From Polytrichum commune (lineage: Eukaryota > Streptophyta > Polytrichopsida > Polytrichales > Polytrichaceae), in the NCBI GenBank assembly GCA_950295325.1, contig OX485808.1, positions 13,828,501-13,892,500 on the forward strand: DNA of 64,000 nt. The letters are read 5' to 3'. Under the pieces are notes generated by a model. It had not been told where the DNA came from. It was given only the letters and a program-made list of their open reading frames with translations, and ran no database searches. The position numbers were made by a program, and so were the translations under genes. This document shows positions 12,901 through 23,950 of this stretch, in pieces. Numbering within the stretch: position 1 is the first letter of the stretch; each line of letters starts with the position of its first letter.

Positions 12901-14148
12901 TACATTTCATTGAAAAATTTGAAGAATAAAAATTCAAATTTTCTGCTCACGGCTCACTGCTCACCGCTCACCGCTCACAAGATAGCATTCCTGGTAGCAT
13001 GGGCTAACAAAGAGCTCGACAAGATTCGCGATCGGAGGCCTTCAGCTGCCAAATTCATGAAATATATTGATAAGCATTGGCGGAAGAAGATTGGAATGTG
13101 GTGTGCAGCAAATCGAAACGTGCCTCACGCAGGACAAAACACAAATGCTGGGATCGAGTCGTTTCATGCTAATTTGAAGAGGATCCTCTTGCTTGAGAAG
13201 CAACGGTTTGCAGGACGTCGGTTGGATTGGTTGGCTGACGATCTAAAGAACAAGGTTACCGGTCATTACTGGTATGCTCGGGCTTTGAAAGAGTTCGGAT
13301 TTGTCTGAAATATCAAGCAGGAGTTTCTCATTGCAAGTGCTATTCTCCTAGCCCACGAAATTCCGGACTCCTACGTCTACCTGAACCCAGAGGGGGACGA
13401 CATTGCACTGGTGGTTTCAGTTAACAACTACCCCAAGATTTGGACAGTGTATGGGACTAACACGGAGTGGGCGCAGTGTGATTGTTTTGTTGGACAGCAG
13501 AACACAATGTGCAAGCATGTTATGAAGGTTTTTATGATGAAGCATCCGGCTATTGACGAGGGCTTAATTATACGCGAGGCTGGCACTCGGTGTGGGATGG
13601 AGCGAACGATCCCAATGGAGGATGTTTTTGGGTCCACCGAGCAGGACAACGACGGCGAAGACGAAGTGAAGTTCGTGTCAGCTTTCTATCCTCCAGGCGG
13701 GAGCAAAGCGTCGACCTCATGTAGTGCAGAGTCCAACAAGAAGTTGAGCCTTGGAACGAACTCGAATCTGATTGTCTTAAGTGACAACACAGAGCCAGTT
13801 AAAAACCAGTCTGAGGAGCGTCAGTTTAAAACGTGCGGAACTGAAGGGAATCCGATAATTATCGAGTCTGCACTACCCTCGCATAACAGATCGAAACAAG
13901 ACGACCCTGCTGAGTTGATTCGGGATATCTTGAGCACTGCAGGGAAACATAGCGAATTGCATAATCACTTGGTGGCAGACTTGAAGTGTATTCGCGGGAG
14001 ATACAGAAAGATGATTGCTCGTGGCATTGCATGCAAGGAGGTCAAAGAGACGACCCCCACGTTTCCTCTCAGGGAAGGGGACTGGTCGCTTAAAAGAAAG
14101 CTAGGTCGATTGGAAGTTCCTAGGGCAAGTAAGCGTTGTAGAGCATAG
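9945..14148 (+). pseudogene. MULE DDE transposase with SWIM zinc finger (broken)
   Basis: This was a Mutator-family transposase, which cuts and rejoins element ends. An acidic, serine-rich N-terminal region (about 10115-10808) is spliced by a clear GT-AG intron (10809-11008) to a basic region. The catalytic core follows with SIDATFGT (first Asp), IIVDNA (second Asp), CFWHVKKAW and NAGIESFHANLK (Glu). The SWIM finger CDC-x8-CKH is near 13470-13520. A second intron is 11809-11922; a third, about 12123-12198, leaves a reading phase that does not match cleanly. Breaks are TAG at 11616-11618, one extra T in the T8 run 11643-11650, TAG at 12100-12102 where the family has Gln, TGA at 13306-13308, and the MITE at 12403-12993. 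An A-run near 10112 may hold another shift. The N-terminus is not defined. Confidence 0.85.
12403..12993. mobile_element. 591-bp MITE nested in the transposase exon
   Basis: The insertion is flanked by a perfect 10-bp direct repeat GTAGCATGGG (12393-12402 and 12994-13003). Its ends are inverted repeats of about 65 bp that start CAGCGATGCTATC on the left and CAGGAATGCTATC on the right (reverse complement). They continue through several GTGAGC-type iterations into an AAATTTGAATTTTT block. Skipping the insert rejoins the transposase reading frame exactly. The interior is AT-rich and non-coding. The 10-bp target duplication fits a Mutator-type non-autonomous element better than a hAT element (8 bp), although the CAG ends recall hAT. 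Confidence 0.93.
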
Positions 14149-14347
14149 ACGAATCGAACTGTTAAGTGCACTGCCTTAATACTTTCTAGATCTAACACTG
14201 TTCACAGTCGGAATGTAGTGCGTAGAAGACAGGAGTAACAATGTGTACTACATATATTTTATTCATCAAATGAATATCAATTTCTATCCAAGAATATTTC
14301 TTATGAAAGTCCCACTACGATTTCATGTCCAACGCTAACCATGCTGC

Positions 14348-14812
14348 CTAGAGGGAACTATCAGGGGCGTTGTGATGACAGGAAACATTGGTACTACTAG
14401 CAGACGTCGTTGAAGGTGTATCACGGTTGACCTTTTGACCACGAATCGGACCCTTCACAAGCGAACGATACGAACTGCTTCCGTGAACCTCCTCAGGCCA
14501 ACCAGACAGCGGGAACCGAATTATCTTCCTTGACTCCCCCCCCCCGCCGTGAAGACGGCGTACCAAATGTATGCCTTGACTTATAGGACCTTCAGATTCC
14601 CTGAGTTCCACCCGGGCCTCTGGACACACTACCGGATCTGACTCGGAAGACTTGCGCTTCGGTTTAGGTAGCACGTACGAAGTTGGAGTGTTCACATGTG
14701 CCATCGGTAATGACACCGCTGAATCTTGTGCGAGTGAGGCTAGGATGGTGACGACTTCGTCCTCCAACACTTGAATTGAAGGGGAATCCATAGTGTTGTC
14801 CCAGACCATCAT
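14348..14812 (-). CDS. Small uninterrupted MULE-borne ORF, unknown function
   Basis: A 154-codon frame on the minus strand lies between the transposase and the Ulp1 gene. No known domain is recognised. The N-terminal third is acidic and hydrophobic (a short amphipathic stretch around residues 15-35). The rest is Ser/Pro/Arg-rich with a basic PKPKRK patch that could be a nuclear signal, and a GGGG run. It has its own promoter signals: a TATA box about 40 bases upstream and telo-boxes further up. Unlike both neighbours it has no stop or frameshift. By position it could be the analogue of the small second gene of VANDAL elements, but there is no sequence evidence for that. Confidence 0.55.
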   Translation of the reverse strand: MMVWDNTMDSPSIQVLEDEVVTILASLAQDSAVSLPMAHVNTPTSYVLPKPKRKSSESDPVVCPEARVELRESEGPISQGIHLVRRLHGGGGESRKIIRFPLSGWPEEVHGSSSYRSLVKGPIRGQKVNRDTPSTTSASSTNVSCHHNAPDSSL

Positions 14813-14844
14813 GGATGGGAAAAATGAGACGTTATCGTATGGGC

Positions 14845-14940
14845 AGGGTCTTTATATAAATATTTATTGTCTGTAAATCCAAAGAGTGACACATTGCCGG
14901 CTTGGTGTAGGGCTTAGGGTTTAGGGGTTTAGGGTTTCCA
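14845..14940 (-). promoter_or_regulatory. TATA box and telo-boxes upstream of the 154-aa ORF
   Basis: On the minus strand a TTTATATAAAG TATA box sits near 14848-14858, about 40 bases before the ATG at 14812. Upstream at about 14915-14937 are three tandem AAACCCTAA/ACCCCTAAA-type telo-boxes, a motif common in promoters of plant genes active in dividing cells. The order telo-box, TATA box, ATG is what a plant promoter would show. Confidence 0.6.
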
Positions 14941-15086
14941 GAATAAATATAATCCTCTGATGCATTCTATGGTTCATGTAGTGCCGAGCGATACTTTTCT
15001 GATTGGTAGTGCGCGTTGGAGAAGTACAAAGAATGCAAGGTTGACATTGAATGATTATCAGTACCCACACTGTAGGAGATTTACAT

Positions 15087-18000
15087 TCACTCATCTATGA
15101 GAACAATACCATGTGGACCGTCATCTACCTCCACGTTGCAATGGTTTCCTTCGCTGCATCGAACGTCACTGTTGTTTTTCACTACACATCCATCGTCCTT
15201 ATCCTGATACGATCCTCTGTCAAACCCAACCGACGATTGGCACAACGTCCTATCTACCGACCATGTGAGCATTGCGGAGACAACAGCTCGTTTCAGATTT
15301 TGTTTCATGTCCATCACCTCTCCCATGTCAAAAACGTCGGACATCTGCAACATAGTCAGACACCGGTAAAAAAATCAATGTTAGTTCCAACGAGCATGTG
15401 GCGGTAGAGTGACCTAGAGGCCGACTACAACGGTAGAACACTGTGGGAAAGGTACAGACCTCGCATGTCCAGTCCATGACGTCGTCTCCCATTTGGAACG
15501 CCAGGTACATGGTGACGAAGCACATAACGTAGTATCCACACGACCATCCATCCTCCTGTTTTGGGCATCGAACGTGTATCCAGGTCTTAATATCACTACT
15601 CTTCTCCCACATTGCTGTTCCTTCCGACTGCCCTATGGCCATGCACCATACTTGTCCGAGGCATTCATGCAATTTTGCAGAACCGTGGAAACTTACTGAC
15701 GCAGACGGTCTGGAGTCGAACTTTAAGAAGGCGTGGTCGGAGAGCACAGCTAAACTCCAGTGATTGCAGTCAACGACGGGAACCATGACGGTCCTCCCTT
15801 TCATGCGCTTAAACCCTGATTTCTTAGTATAAAACCTGTGTAGTGCAGAGGTTGAAAAGGGTTTCTCGACTAGGACACGAAGACTACATCCAACTAGGGA
15901 ATTGCATAGCAGGACATCATCTGGGATTATAGTCTGGAACCATATCGTAAAGAAATCCATGAGCGGTGTAGTGAGTAATCCGTCCTTCGAATCGAGGACT
16001 TCTATGTCTGCAGTCAGACGAAGAATTGTACTGCCCGAGTCAAATATGAACTGCATGTGGCCCCTTGCGAGATCACCACACTCCGACTTAATGCGGTCTC
16101 TCATGAGGTTGTAGGCACTGCAAGACAACACGGCGTCAAACTCTAGGCAGTACAACGACTGGTTGCAGGACAGTGGAGGTAGCACAAGCACGGCGGTATA
16201 CTGCAACGGCAACACATACGTCTTTCAGTATTACACCTACTTGAGATCCATCAGCGAGGCGTTTTTTCAATAGAGCATCAATTAGGCACCTCAAAATGTA
16301 CACAGGGAAGGCTTTTCCCCATACTACCTACAACTTATGATTGCAGAATCCAGGGGGGAGACCGACATCGCCACCGCATTGTCTTCGGGGGGTTTCCTGT
16401 CCCCCAAGGTCAGTCTTAGATGGTCTTCTACGACTTTGTTCACGGCAGCAAGGTCCATTGCGCGAACCGGGGAATCCAGAAGTTGTGAACTCCCAGACTG
16501 TAACCTGAACGCTACCCGACTCGGAGTCCGCCTGAACCACCCGGATCCAGCCCGCATAATTGGAGGCGAGGGGTTCATCATATGTTGAAAGAGAAGTTGC
16601 CTCTCGTTCTCGCTGTCGTCGACCATGGGGGGTAACCTACTGTCTAAGCATATATGGGATTCAGCCGTTACTGCTGAAATCATTTGCAATGCCGCCTCAT
16701 TCTCTGCGCCGTCCACGGTTGCCTTGTTCTGTTTGGTGGGATCTAACACCCCCAACGGCACTACGTTGGGCGGCACTACGGGTGCCGAGTCGGATGCGCA
16801 TCCCTGTGGTGCGAACCCGAGTTCAACAAAGGTCCGCAGTAGCTCTTTCTCGCGTAGCTCCAGCAATAATTGTACTACGCATCCAACGGCCTCCTTCAGT
16901 TCATCAGGAACAGGTACTTCGTTGTCCAGTCCCAGCATTGACCATCCAATGTCCACGTTTTCACGAATACATAACATCTTCGACAAAACCTAAAAAACAA
17001 CAAATGAACAACAATGTAAGGATGTCTGCCCGACCTAGGTATATCCAAATCGTCACTGACCACACATAGGAGAAGACACCCCCTCATTCATTACACTTAC
17101 CTCGTTACAGTGGGCACGTAGTGCAGCGGGATTATTTGAACCAGTCCTCCACCACATTGCCGCTAGTTCTGCCGAGTATTTCCCGCTCCGATGCAAGTCT
17201 ACTATGGTGCGGCGGGCAACGCGGTTCAAAAAAGTTTCAATGGTCTCCAAGACGTCGTCTTGGTTCCAGCCCTCGAACCCCATCAGCCCAAGCATGTCTC
17301 CCCAACATCGACGGATGGGAGCACAAATTCCGCCAAAAATGTAGGGGAAAAGAGCCCATCCAATATCTACGACGTCCTGTGCACACGCTGACAGTCGTTT
17401 GGATTCTACATCGTCTTTTGCTATTGCCAACATGTTCCGCCTGGTCATCCCCGTGATAGGATGTGAAATTGGCGAACATCGTCCGAAGGAAATGCGTCCG
17501 TATAGCTTCAGAGCGCGGACGATGTGAGGGCAGTCCAACTCTAAGGACATGGGTTCCCCCTTCACGTCTGCCTACAACGCGGATAAAATGTCGTGGAGTT
17601 CCTCCTGCGTATGCTTCCACGGTCGTGTCGGTACCCCTGGAGCTATTTCCTTGCTAAGAATCCTGAAAAGGGGAGACCAACCCCAGTCCGTATCCTCCAC
17701 TCGCATTGCCCTCTCACGATCAAAAAGCTGGAGTTGCCCTACAATATGAGACCTTCGTCGATCCTCCAGAGCCACTTCGGCGTTGAGGCGTTTGGACACG
17801 TACTGCGCTTTCTCCCGGATATAAATTAAGTATTGTTCCAATTTGGCCAATTCGGCATTTCTCCCCTCGTTGTTTGTCAACTCGATGTACGGATTCCAGG
17901 GCTTCACCGATATCATGACGAAGTTCAATTCGTCCGCGTGTTTGGCATCGATCACGCCCCCCGCCTGCGAGACATGCGACATGGTTTTAACCTGGGTCTG

Positions 18001-19886
18001 CCCGCACTACCCGCTCCCTGACTTGGAGCCAGAGCAACAAAACATGCACTACAAGAAAGGACATGTCTGAGAATACCTGTGCTTATTTCCACGCCACCCA
18101 GGGTCCAATTGCTACAAGAATCCTTGCACCAAGTTGGTCACGCTTCTCCAGGCTACGAAGCTCAGCCATGCATTGTTCAGCATTGTGTAGCAATTGTCGG
18201 TCGATTATGACGCATTGCGGCGACTCTTGAATCAGGTGATACAAGCCCGCGATGCCTTGTTCTGGAGGAGGAGGGCCAATGTTCGGGTATGTGTTTTCCA
18301 CTGTTAACGACGATGCATAACGCCGAGCTTCATCTAGAACCTGTTCTCTAGTGGAATCCGGCGTGAAACTATACTTTGATGTATTCGCCTCTACCTGCAC
18401 TATGCCAGCCGTACTGCTTCCCTTTCCGGCGTCGACATGTATCAAGGTGAAGAATCCCTCCACATTGCCGAAATCCTCGGAGATCTGATGGCTGCAATCG
18501 CAGTCCTCTCTCACCAGAGATAGCACTTCGTCGTCTCCAACTCTGTCCTTCTTCTTCTTCATTGCTTCCGCGAGCGAGGTAGTCTTCTTCTTGTTGCCGC
18601 CTTCGCGATCCTGTTTATTGCACCCGGAACTTGGACCGTACCATTCGCGTCCCCGCTTCGACGACGTGCCCCGTATTGAAGGCTCATTTTTCGCTGATGG
18701 TTTATGAACGACCGGCACAACACCAGTAGGATTGTCGCTACCCTTTTCCTGCACTACAGTAGCACTACCTCTGTGGATTGCGTTCTGTACCGACCCTTCT
18801 ATCCTTTCGGTCGTGGTGTGAAGCTCGGAAGAGGTAGGTGGAGCCGGAGCCTGTTTTAGCGTCTTCTCTTTGACCCTAACATCCTCTATACCTACACCGA
18901 CCGATGTTTCTTTAGAGGTAGTCTTTGTGGTCCTGCTCTTCCTAGTCTTCGGCTGCACTACAGGGTCTGTATGGGCTACGTGGGCTACGTGAGCTGCAAT
19001 CTCTCTCGGGTTCCACGGGCGCCGTCCCTCTTTCTCAGGAAACGACAAACCCACTCCCAAAAGGATGTCCTTCAAGAGGTGTTGCTCGCTCTGTGAAAAT
19101 GTTGGGTACATTTTCAAAATTCATGTTCCAACCTCCCTCCACTTTTTGCATTGGTCCTTGTAGCGATGATAAGATAGAGCATTCTTATCCGAGAAGTCCA
19201 TGTGACAGTATTTGCACTAGTAATGGTATCGCTTCTTTGACCCAGGGTCCTCCCAGAAGTGATATCGGCACGTGTAATGCGCTTCTATCACAAGAGCCTT
19301 GTACTCTTCCTCGGTGTATAGACACGCACAGGGAACTCTACCCTGCTTCAACTCGGCCCTGTACACCCTCTCCCCTCCGACCGTGAATCCCTGCAACATG
19401 GACGGAATAACAGAGTTTAAATGGGCGACAACACTCCAAGAACCCTAAACCGACGTTCCATATCGACGACTCAGACGACTTAGACCTATGTCCGAACCTT
19501 ACCTCCTGCACACTCGATCGCCCCTTTGACACTAGTCTTGTCCATGTCTCCAGCCCCAACCCCTCAATAAGTCGTTTGTCTTTGTTTACGATAAGTTTGT
19601 CGTCATCAGGAAACTGAATTCGTGGGCCTGTTACTCCAACACCGAGAAAAGAAATAGAACCCGAAGCTATAGCGGGCGCCAACGTTGTCTTGCTTTCCCC
19701 TCGGGAGGCACTGCGGTTTCCAGATCGGTTCGACAGAGATATTGGAGGGACGCCGAATTCAATATCAGTGTCAGTTTCGGCATCACTCTCCTCAATTACT
19801 CCCCTCTGCAGACCCAATAGAGGTTCGAAGGCAGCGTCGATACTAACGTCCTCCTCCAATAGTTTGTTAGACCTTGCTCTGGTCAC
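15087..19886 (-). pseudogene. Zinc finger-Ulp1 protease protein of the MULE (broken)
   Basis: A long minus-strand gene whose exons join in frame at good splice sites: 19886-19503, 19390-18077, 17997-17101, 16989 to about 16326, about 16214-15460, and 15344-15087. The fourth-to-fifth junction is uncertain. Exon 2 begins with a classical C2HC finger (C-x2-C-x3-F-x5-L-x2-H-x5-C; CHMDFSDKNALSYH). The middle is Lys/Ser-rich and low-complexity. Exon 5 holds a C48/Ulp1-type fold with His in DCNHWSLAVL, Asp in KFDSRP, and Gln and Cys in KQEDGWSCGYYVM, so the catalytic residues are retained. Stops are TAG 19217-19219, TGA 19121-19123, TAA 18083-18085 and TAG 17572-17574. Ulp1 enzymes process or remove SUMO-like modifiers. 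In plant MULEs the real role is unclear. Confidence 0.8.
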
Positions 19887-20544
19887 TCTCCGCCACGGAT
19901 CTACAAGACCACAAGGGAATCAAAAAACGATGTGGAAATATGGGTTCAGAATTTAATACGATGCCTAATTCTTACATAATTTCCCTCGTGCCTAGAACCC
20001 AAGTATAACGTTTATTCATTACACCTACACCGCGAGCTCTCTAAACACAATCTTGACATGCTTGGCACCAACGCCCATACCTCCACCGAATCCACTGTAA
20101 CCCTAAACCCTCAAACGCAGCGTAATCCAGGAGCACGCGAAGACCTGAACTAATTTGCTAAAAAGAAAACCCAACATGTGAAAGGGAAATTAGTTCACGC
20201 TCCTCCAAGCCCCACACGAGAACACGCGGAAACATTGCGAGCACGACCGGCGAAATGAAGATTTCCACTCTCTAAACGCCCCCCCGGAGGAAGGTTTAGC
20301 CGCCCCTCACCTGGTTCCATTGCGCATTGCCGCGGCTGTCCTCGCCAGGCGACGCAGTAGGGCCTGCACCAGAAACCTAACCGGAGGATTGCGAGGACGT
20401 TTTCACGATCACCACCACCCCGAAATTCAAGGCTCGAAGAGCAGGGCCACACAAACGAGACACTGAGTAGCAGTACGATTTTCCCCCCATAAACGACCCG
20501 CCCTCCTGCAGAACAACGACGGTGCAGCACAAGCCTGGCTCGCG

Positions 20545-20570
20545 AGGACACTTCGCTATATATACAAAAT
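20545..20570 (-). promoter_or_regulatory. TATA box of the zinc finger-Ulp1 gene
   Basis: The minus strand reads TTTGTATATATAGCG here, a strong plant TATA box, about 670 bases before the first recognised coding ATG at 19886. This leaves room for a leader or an unrecognised first exon. A telo-box-like AACCCTAAACCCT lies at about 20099-20112 in the leader. Confidence 0.5.
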
Positions 20571-20922
20571 TTGAGCCAGGCCAGACGGTTTATTGTGCTG
20601 GTTGATTTCATTTACACTCTTCATGTCCCCCTCCGACAAGTACGCTCTGTCTTGCCATCCTCGTAGGTTGTTTATCGTAATGTATTTGTTTACCTGCAAT
20701 TTCTTTCCTTATCCCTTCTGTTTTCGTCATATTTGTAATTCTATTTTATCATAACCCTTTACATTTTCTATGAGGCTCTCATATTCTACCTCCAATTCTT
20801 CATTTGAAGATCTACAAAAATGTCATCTAACACTAAATGCGCTTTTGTAAATATTCAAAGTTACTAATTGGTACAAATAGTGTTAGAGTTGACATTTAGT
20901 GTTCTAACACTATGAAGACAAT

Positions 20923-21565
20923 TGAGAGTTCTGTAAGATTTTATAATGTTGTGCCTAATGTGACTAATACCTCGGCATGGTATTAGTCACATTAGTCACA
21001 TCATTATACAATCGTCCCTAATCTTAATGTATTGTATATGAATTTGCATGTGAAACATTCCTATCATTACCATGACCAAAACCAACACACTCCAACACGT
21101 AGTGGACCATTTTAACGATTTCTCGATTTAAAATTGAATTTAAAGCGAATAAAAATAAAAAATAAAAACAAAATAAAACAAAATATCAAATGACCGTAGA
21201 AACTTGCAAAATTCAAACTTCCTTGATATACTAACTATGGAAAAAAATATCAAAAACTTAGGCCTCAAGGTGTGAGAGTTCTGTAAGATTTTATAATGTT
21301 GTGCCTAATGTGACTAATACCTCGACATGGTATTAGTCACATTAGTCACATCATTATACAATCGTCCTTAATCTTAATGTATTGTATATGAATTTGCATA
21401 TGAAACATTCCTATCATTACCATGACCAAAACCAACACACTCCAACATGTAGTGGACCATTTTAACGATTTCTTGATTTCAAATTGAATTTAAAACGAAT
21501 AAAAAATAAAAAATTCGTAAAAATATGTCACAATATCAAATGACCGTAAAAATTTGCACAATTGA
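20923..21565. repeat. Two tandem 350-bp repeats, each with a 17-bp hairpin
   Basis: The sequence starting TGAGAGTTCTGTAAG at 20923 is repeated from 21273 with few changes over about 290 bp. Each copy contains a perfect 17-bp inverted repeat (CTAATGTGACTAATACC and its complement) around a 7-base loop: 20955-20995 in the first copy and 21305-21345 in the second. The unit is AT-rich and non-coding. It may be a tandemly duplicated MITE or a satellite fragment. Confidence 0.85.
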
Positions 21566-23950
21566 GAGTTATTTAAAAACTACCATGATAGCGTTCATTT
21601 AATTAGTAATTGAAATCATTTAAAAAACTATTCTCCTCAAATTTGGCCTCAAATCACTATTTCTAAGAGAGATAATTTAGGACTCAATTTTTGAGCATCC
21701 AACCATACGGATATGATATTGGCCTTTATATGAGCTATAAATATATAAATATACATATATATATCAACTGCCCATGTGGCAATGTGAATGAGAAACTAGT
21801 ACGTATGTGAAGGTATAATGGGCGGGATAGATGATTGAGAACAAACTTTGACCCTACATATATCATCAAATGGATGATAGGATGCGACCCAATTGGCATG
21901 AAACTTTTTGCATAAGATTTCTAACTAAAATTTGAACCTTCGAGGCTTGAAACTTATATGTTTGCATCAGATATGATTTTTTGAGAGCCCTTGCAATGTG
22001 TAGCACTATGTTTTTACATCCAATCTTACAAAATGTTTTCTAACTAACTTCAAAAATTCCAATTACCAATCCCAACCGTAGATTACTCAAACATAAAATG
22101 AACTATATTTTCACAAATTTTCATATCTGACACATTTCCTAATGTATCATGAGGTTCAGTCAAACACCAATGGAATTTGGGACATTGAATGACTTTGAAA
22201 ATTTCCACAAAGTTGAAATTTAGTCCAAATCCAATGAAATTGAAACGCTGGATGAAAAATAAAATTCATTCATTTTATATCAAAAAATCACCTCCATCTA
22301 AAAACGGAAAAGGTCTATTTTAAACAAAACCATCAAAATTAGGTCATTTTGAGTCTCTCAAGGACTTAGGGGTTAAGCAATGGAGCCTCTAAGATATAAG
22401 GCACTAAGTCAATTGGATGAATTAAAGGAAGCTCATGCTCACGCTTTAAAGTCAAGCGTAAGTTATTGCATTGTATGTCAAGCGAACTACACTTTGGTCA
22501 GTGTCACACACAAATGAACTTTTGAACAAACCATATTTATGTAGTATGTGATTATTCTTATGTGTAAATAAATGAAATCCATCGAGCCTTCACACACTTC
22601 AACATTTCAACTACCGTAGTTCTGAGGGACTCAAGTGTTGTTGCCCTCCAAGTTGGCCTTCAAAACCTGGTTTACTTGCTTCATGAGATAGTGAAGTTTA
22701 TTTCCCCTTATTAGGTAGACAACCTTATTCGGTTAGATTTTCTTAGTAGGACACCTATATTTGAGTGGTGTTTGTTTAGTGAGGATATCAAAGAGATTGG
22801 ACTACATGCTCAAAATGTGATAAGGTAGAGACACCTATTCATGACAATATAAGGGAATTGGTAACTGGGGAGTGCAAAGAGTATGGAATGAAATCATGAA
22901 TGTGTTAGCAAATCCGAAAGGAAGTGTTGGGCGTTGGAATCTAAATTTTTGCATGCTCGAGCAATTTTACACATATTTCTGAAGCAAGGGTGTTGTAGAC
23001 ACTTATTCTTAAGCCATAGACTTATCCAAAACAAACAAATGAACAACTGTGAAGCAACATAAATGATGGCGAGAAAAGTTAATGTATGTTATCAAAAATT
23101 GGGAGTTCCATCTAGTGACACCTCCCAAATGTCAAAAATTGCCATCCTTCATCCCTAAAACCACCCATGTGAAGTTCCGGGCAACTTCACATTCACTGTC
23201 AACCACTTTGTGGTAATGTTATAGGGGTCAGAATTAGGTCGTTGTCATGATAAGGTGTCTCTACCTTAACCATTCCAAGTTACTAGATAATCATCATAAT
23301 TGAAGCGATCTATACGATTATTTTATGAGTGTGAGACTCTTCACTTTGATATTGTATAATTTTTTTTTTATTGGACCTCAAAATTTGAGCCCTTTAATAG
23401 ATCCTAAACCGTTTTTTTACATCCTTTCGTCAAGAAATATATTCATTTATCTTTATTGCATTTGTGAGCCCAAAAATACACTCACATTGGTGCATTGCGT
23501 TAAAATGGTTCAATTATTGGCTAATAAGTGTGCACGGAGTTAAACTAGGTTGAGGGATGAGGAGGAATCAAATGAAATGCATGATAATGTGTCTTGACCC
23601 AAAAGACAAGAGAGAAGAGACAAAAGGGAATAACCCCTAAACCTAAATAAGACTGGAATTTCTTCCGGGCTGCCCGAGAGGCAACAGGGCAGCGGAAAAC
23701 TCTATGGGGGGAAGCACATCAATTTTTCTGTATTGTTCCAACTCTGCAGCTTTTATGCTGTGACCAGATCCCATGCTGTAGTAGAGTGTCCCAAATGGTG
23801 GTGAAAGAGATTTGTTGGTGGGCTGTTGTGAGCTGTTTCGCAGTTTTTGTGGTTCATACATTACACCTTCCATTTGTTGTTAAATGGTATTGCAGATGGT
23901 GTTAGTTGATGCTACAGTCTGAGATGCTTTAATGGTGGTGTGTCCTTCAG
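21566..23950. other. AT-rich intergenic DNA with a dispersed repeat relic
   Basis: No supportable gene. Around 22,690-22,860 there is a diverged copy of the sequence that forms the arms of the inverted repeat at 276-1585 (shared CACCTATATTTGAGTGGT and ATTGGACTACAT-type blocks). A 76-codon minus-strand frame at 23643-23873 shows no known domain. Confidence 0.5.

Larger units (their letters stand above)
9160..20640. mobile_element. Large Mutator-like element (MULE) with Ulp1 gene
   Basis: A sharp change from AT-rich to GC-richer sequence near 9.16 kb and back near 20.64 kb brackets three gene units. They are a plus-strand MULE transposase, a small minus-strand ORF and a minus-strand zinc-finger-Ulp1 gene. 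Mutator-like elements with Ulp1-type proteases are known in plants (Kaonashi and VANDAL groups). I found no terminal inverted repeats or target duplication, so both ends are estimates. Lack of TIRs is normal for VANDAL-type MULEs. The 8-mer TGCACTAC occurs 15 times in the body. The copy is dead by stops, frameshifts and a nested MITE. Confidence 0.75.

Noticed and set aside
12768-12950. Short frames inside 12403-12993
   Set aside because: They lie in the AT-rich interior of the nested MITE and are not transposase exons.
9160-20640. Terminal inverted repeats of the large MULE
   Set aside because: I compared sequence around both composition boundaries and saw no convincing inverted match or 9-11 bp direct repeat, so none is reported.
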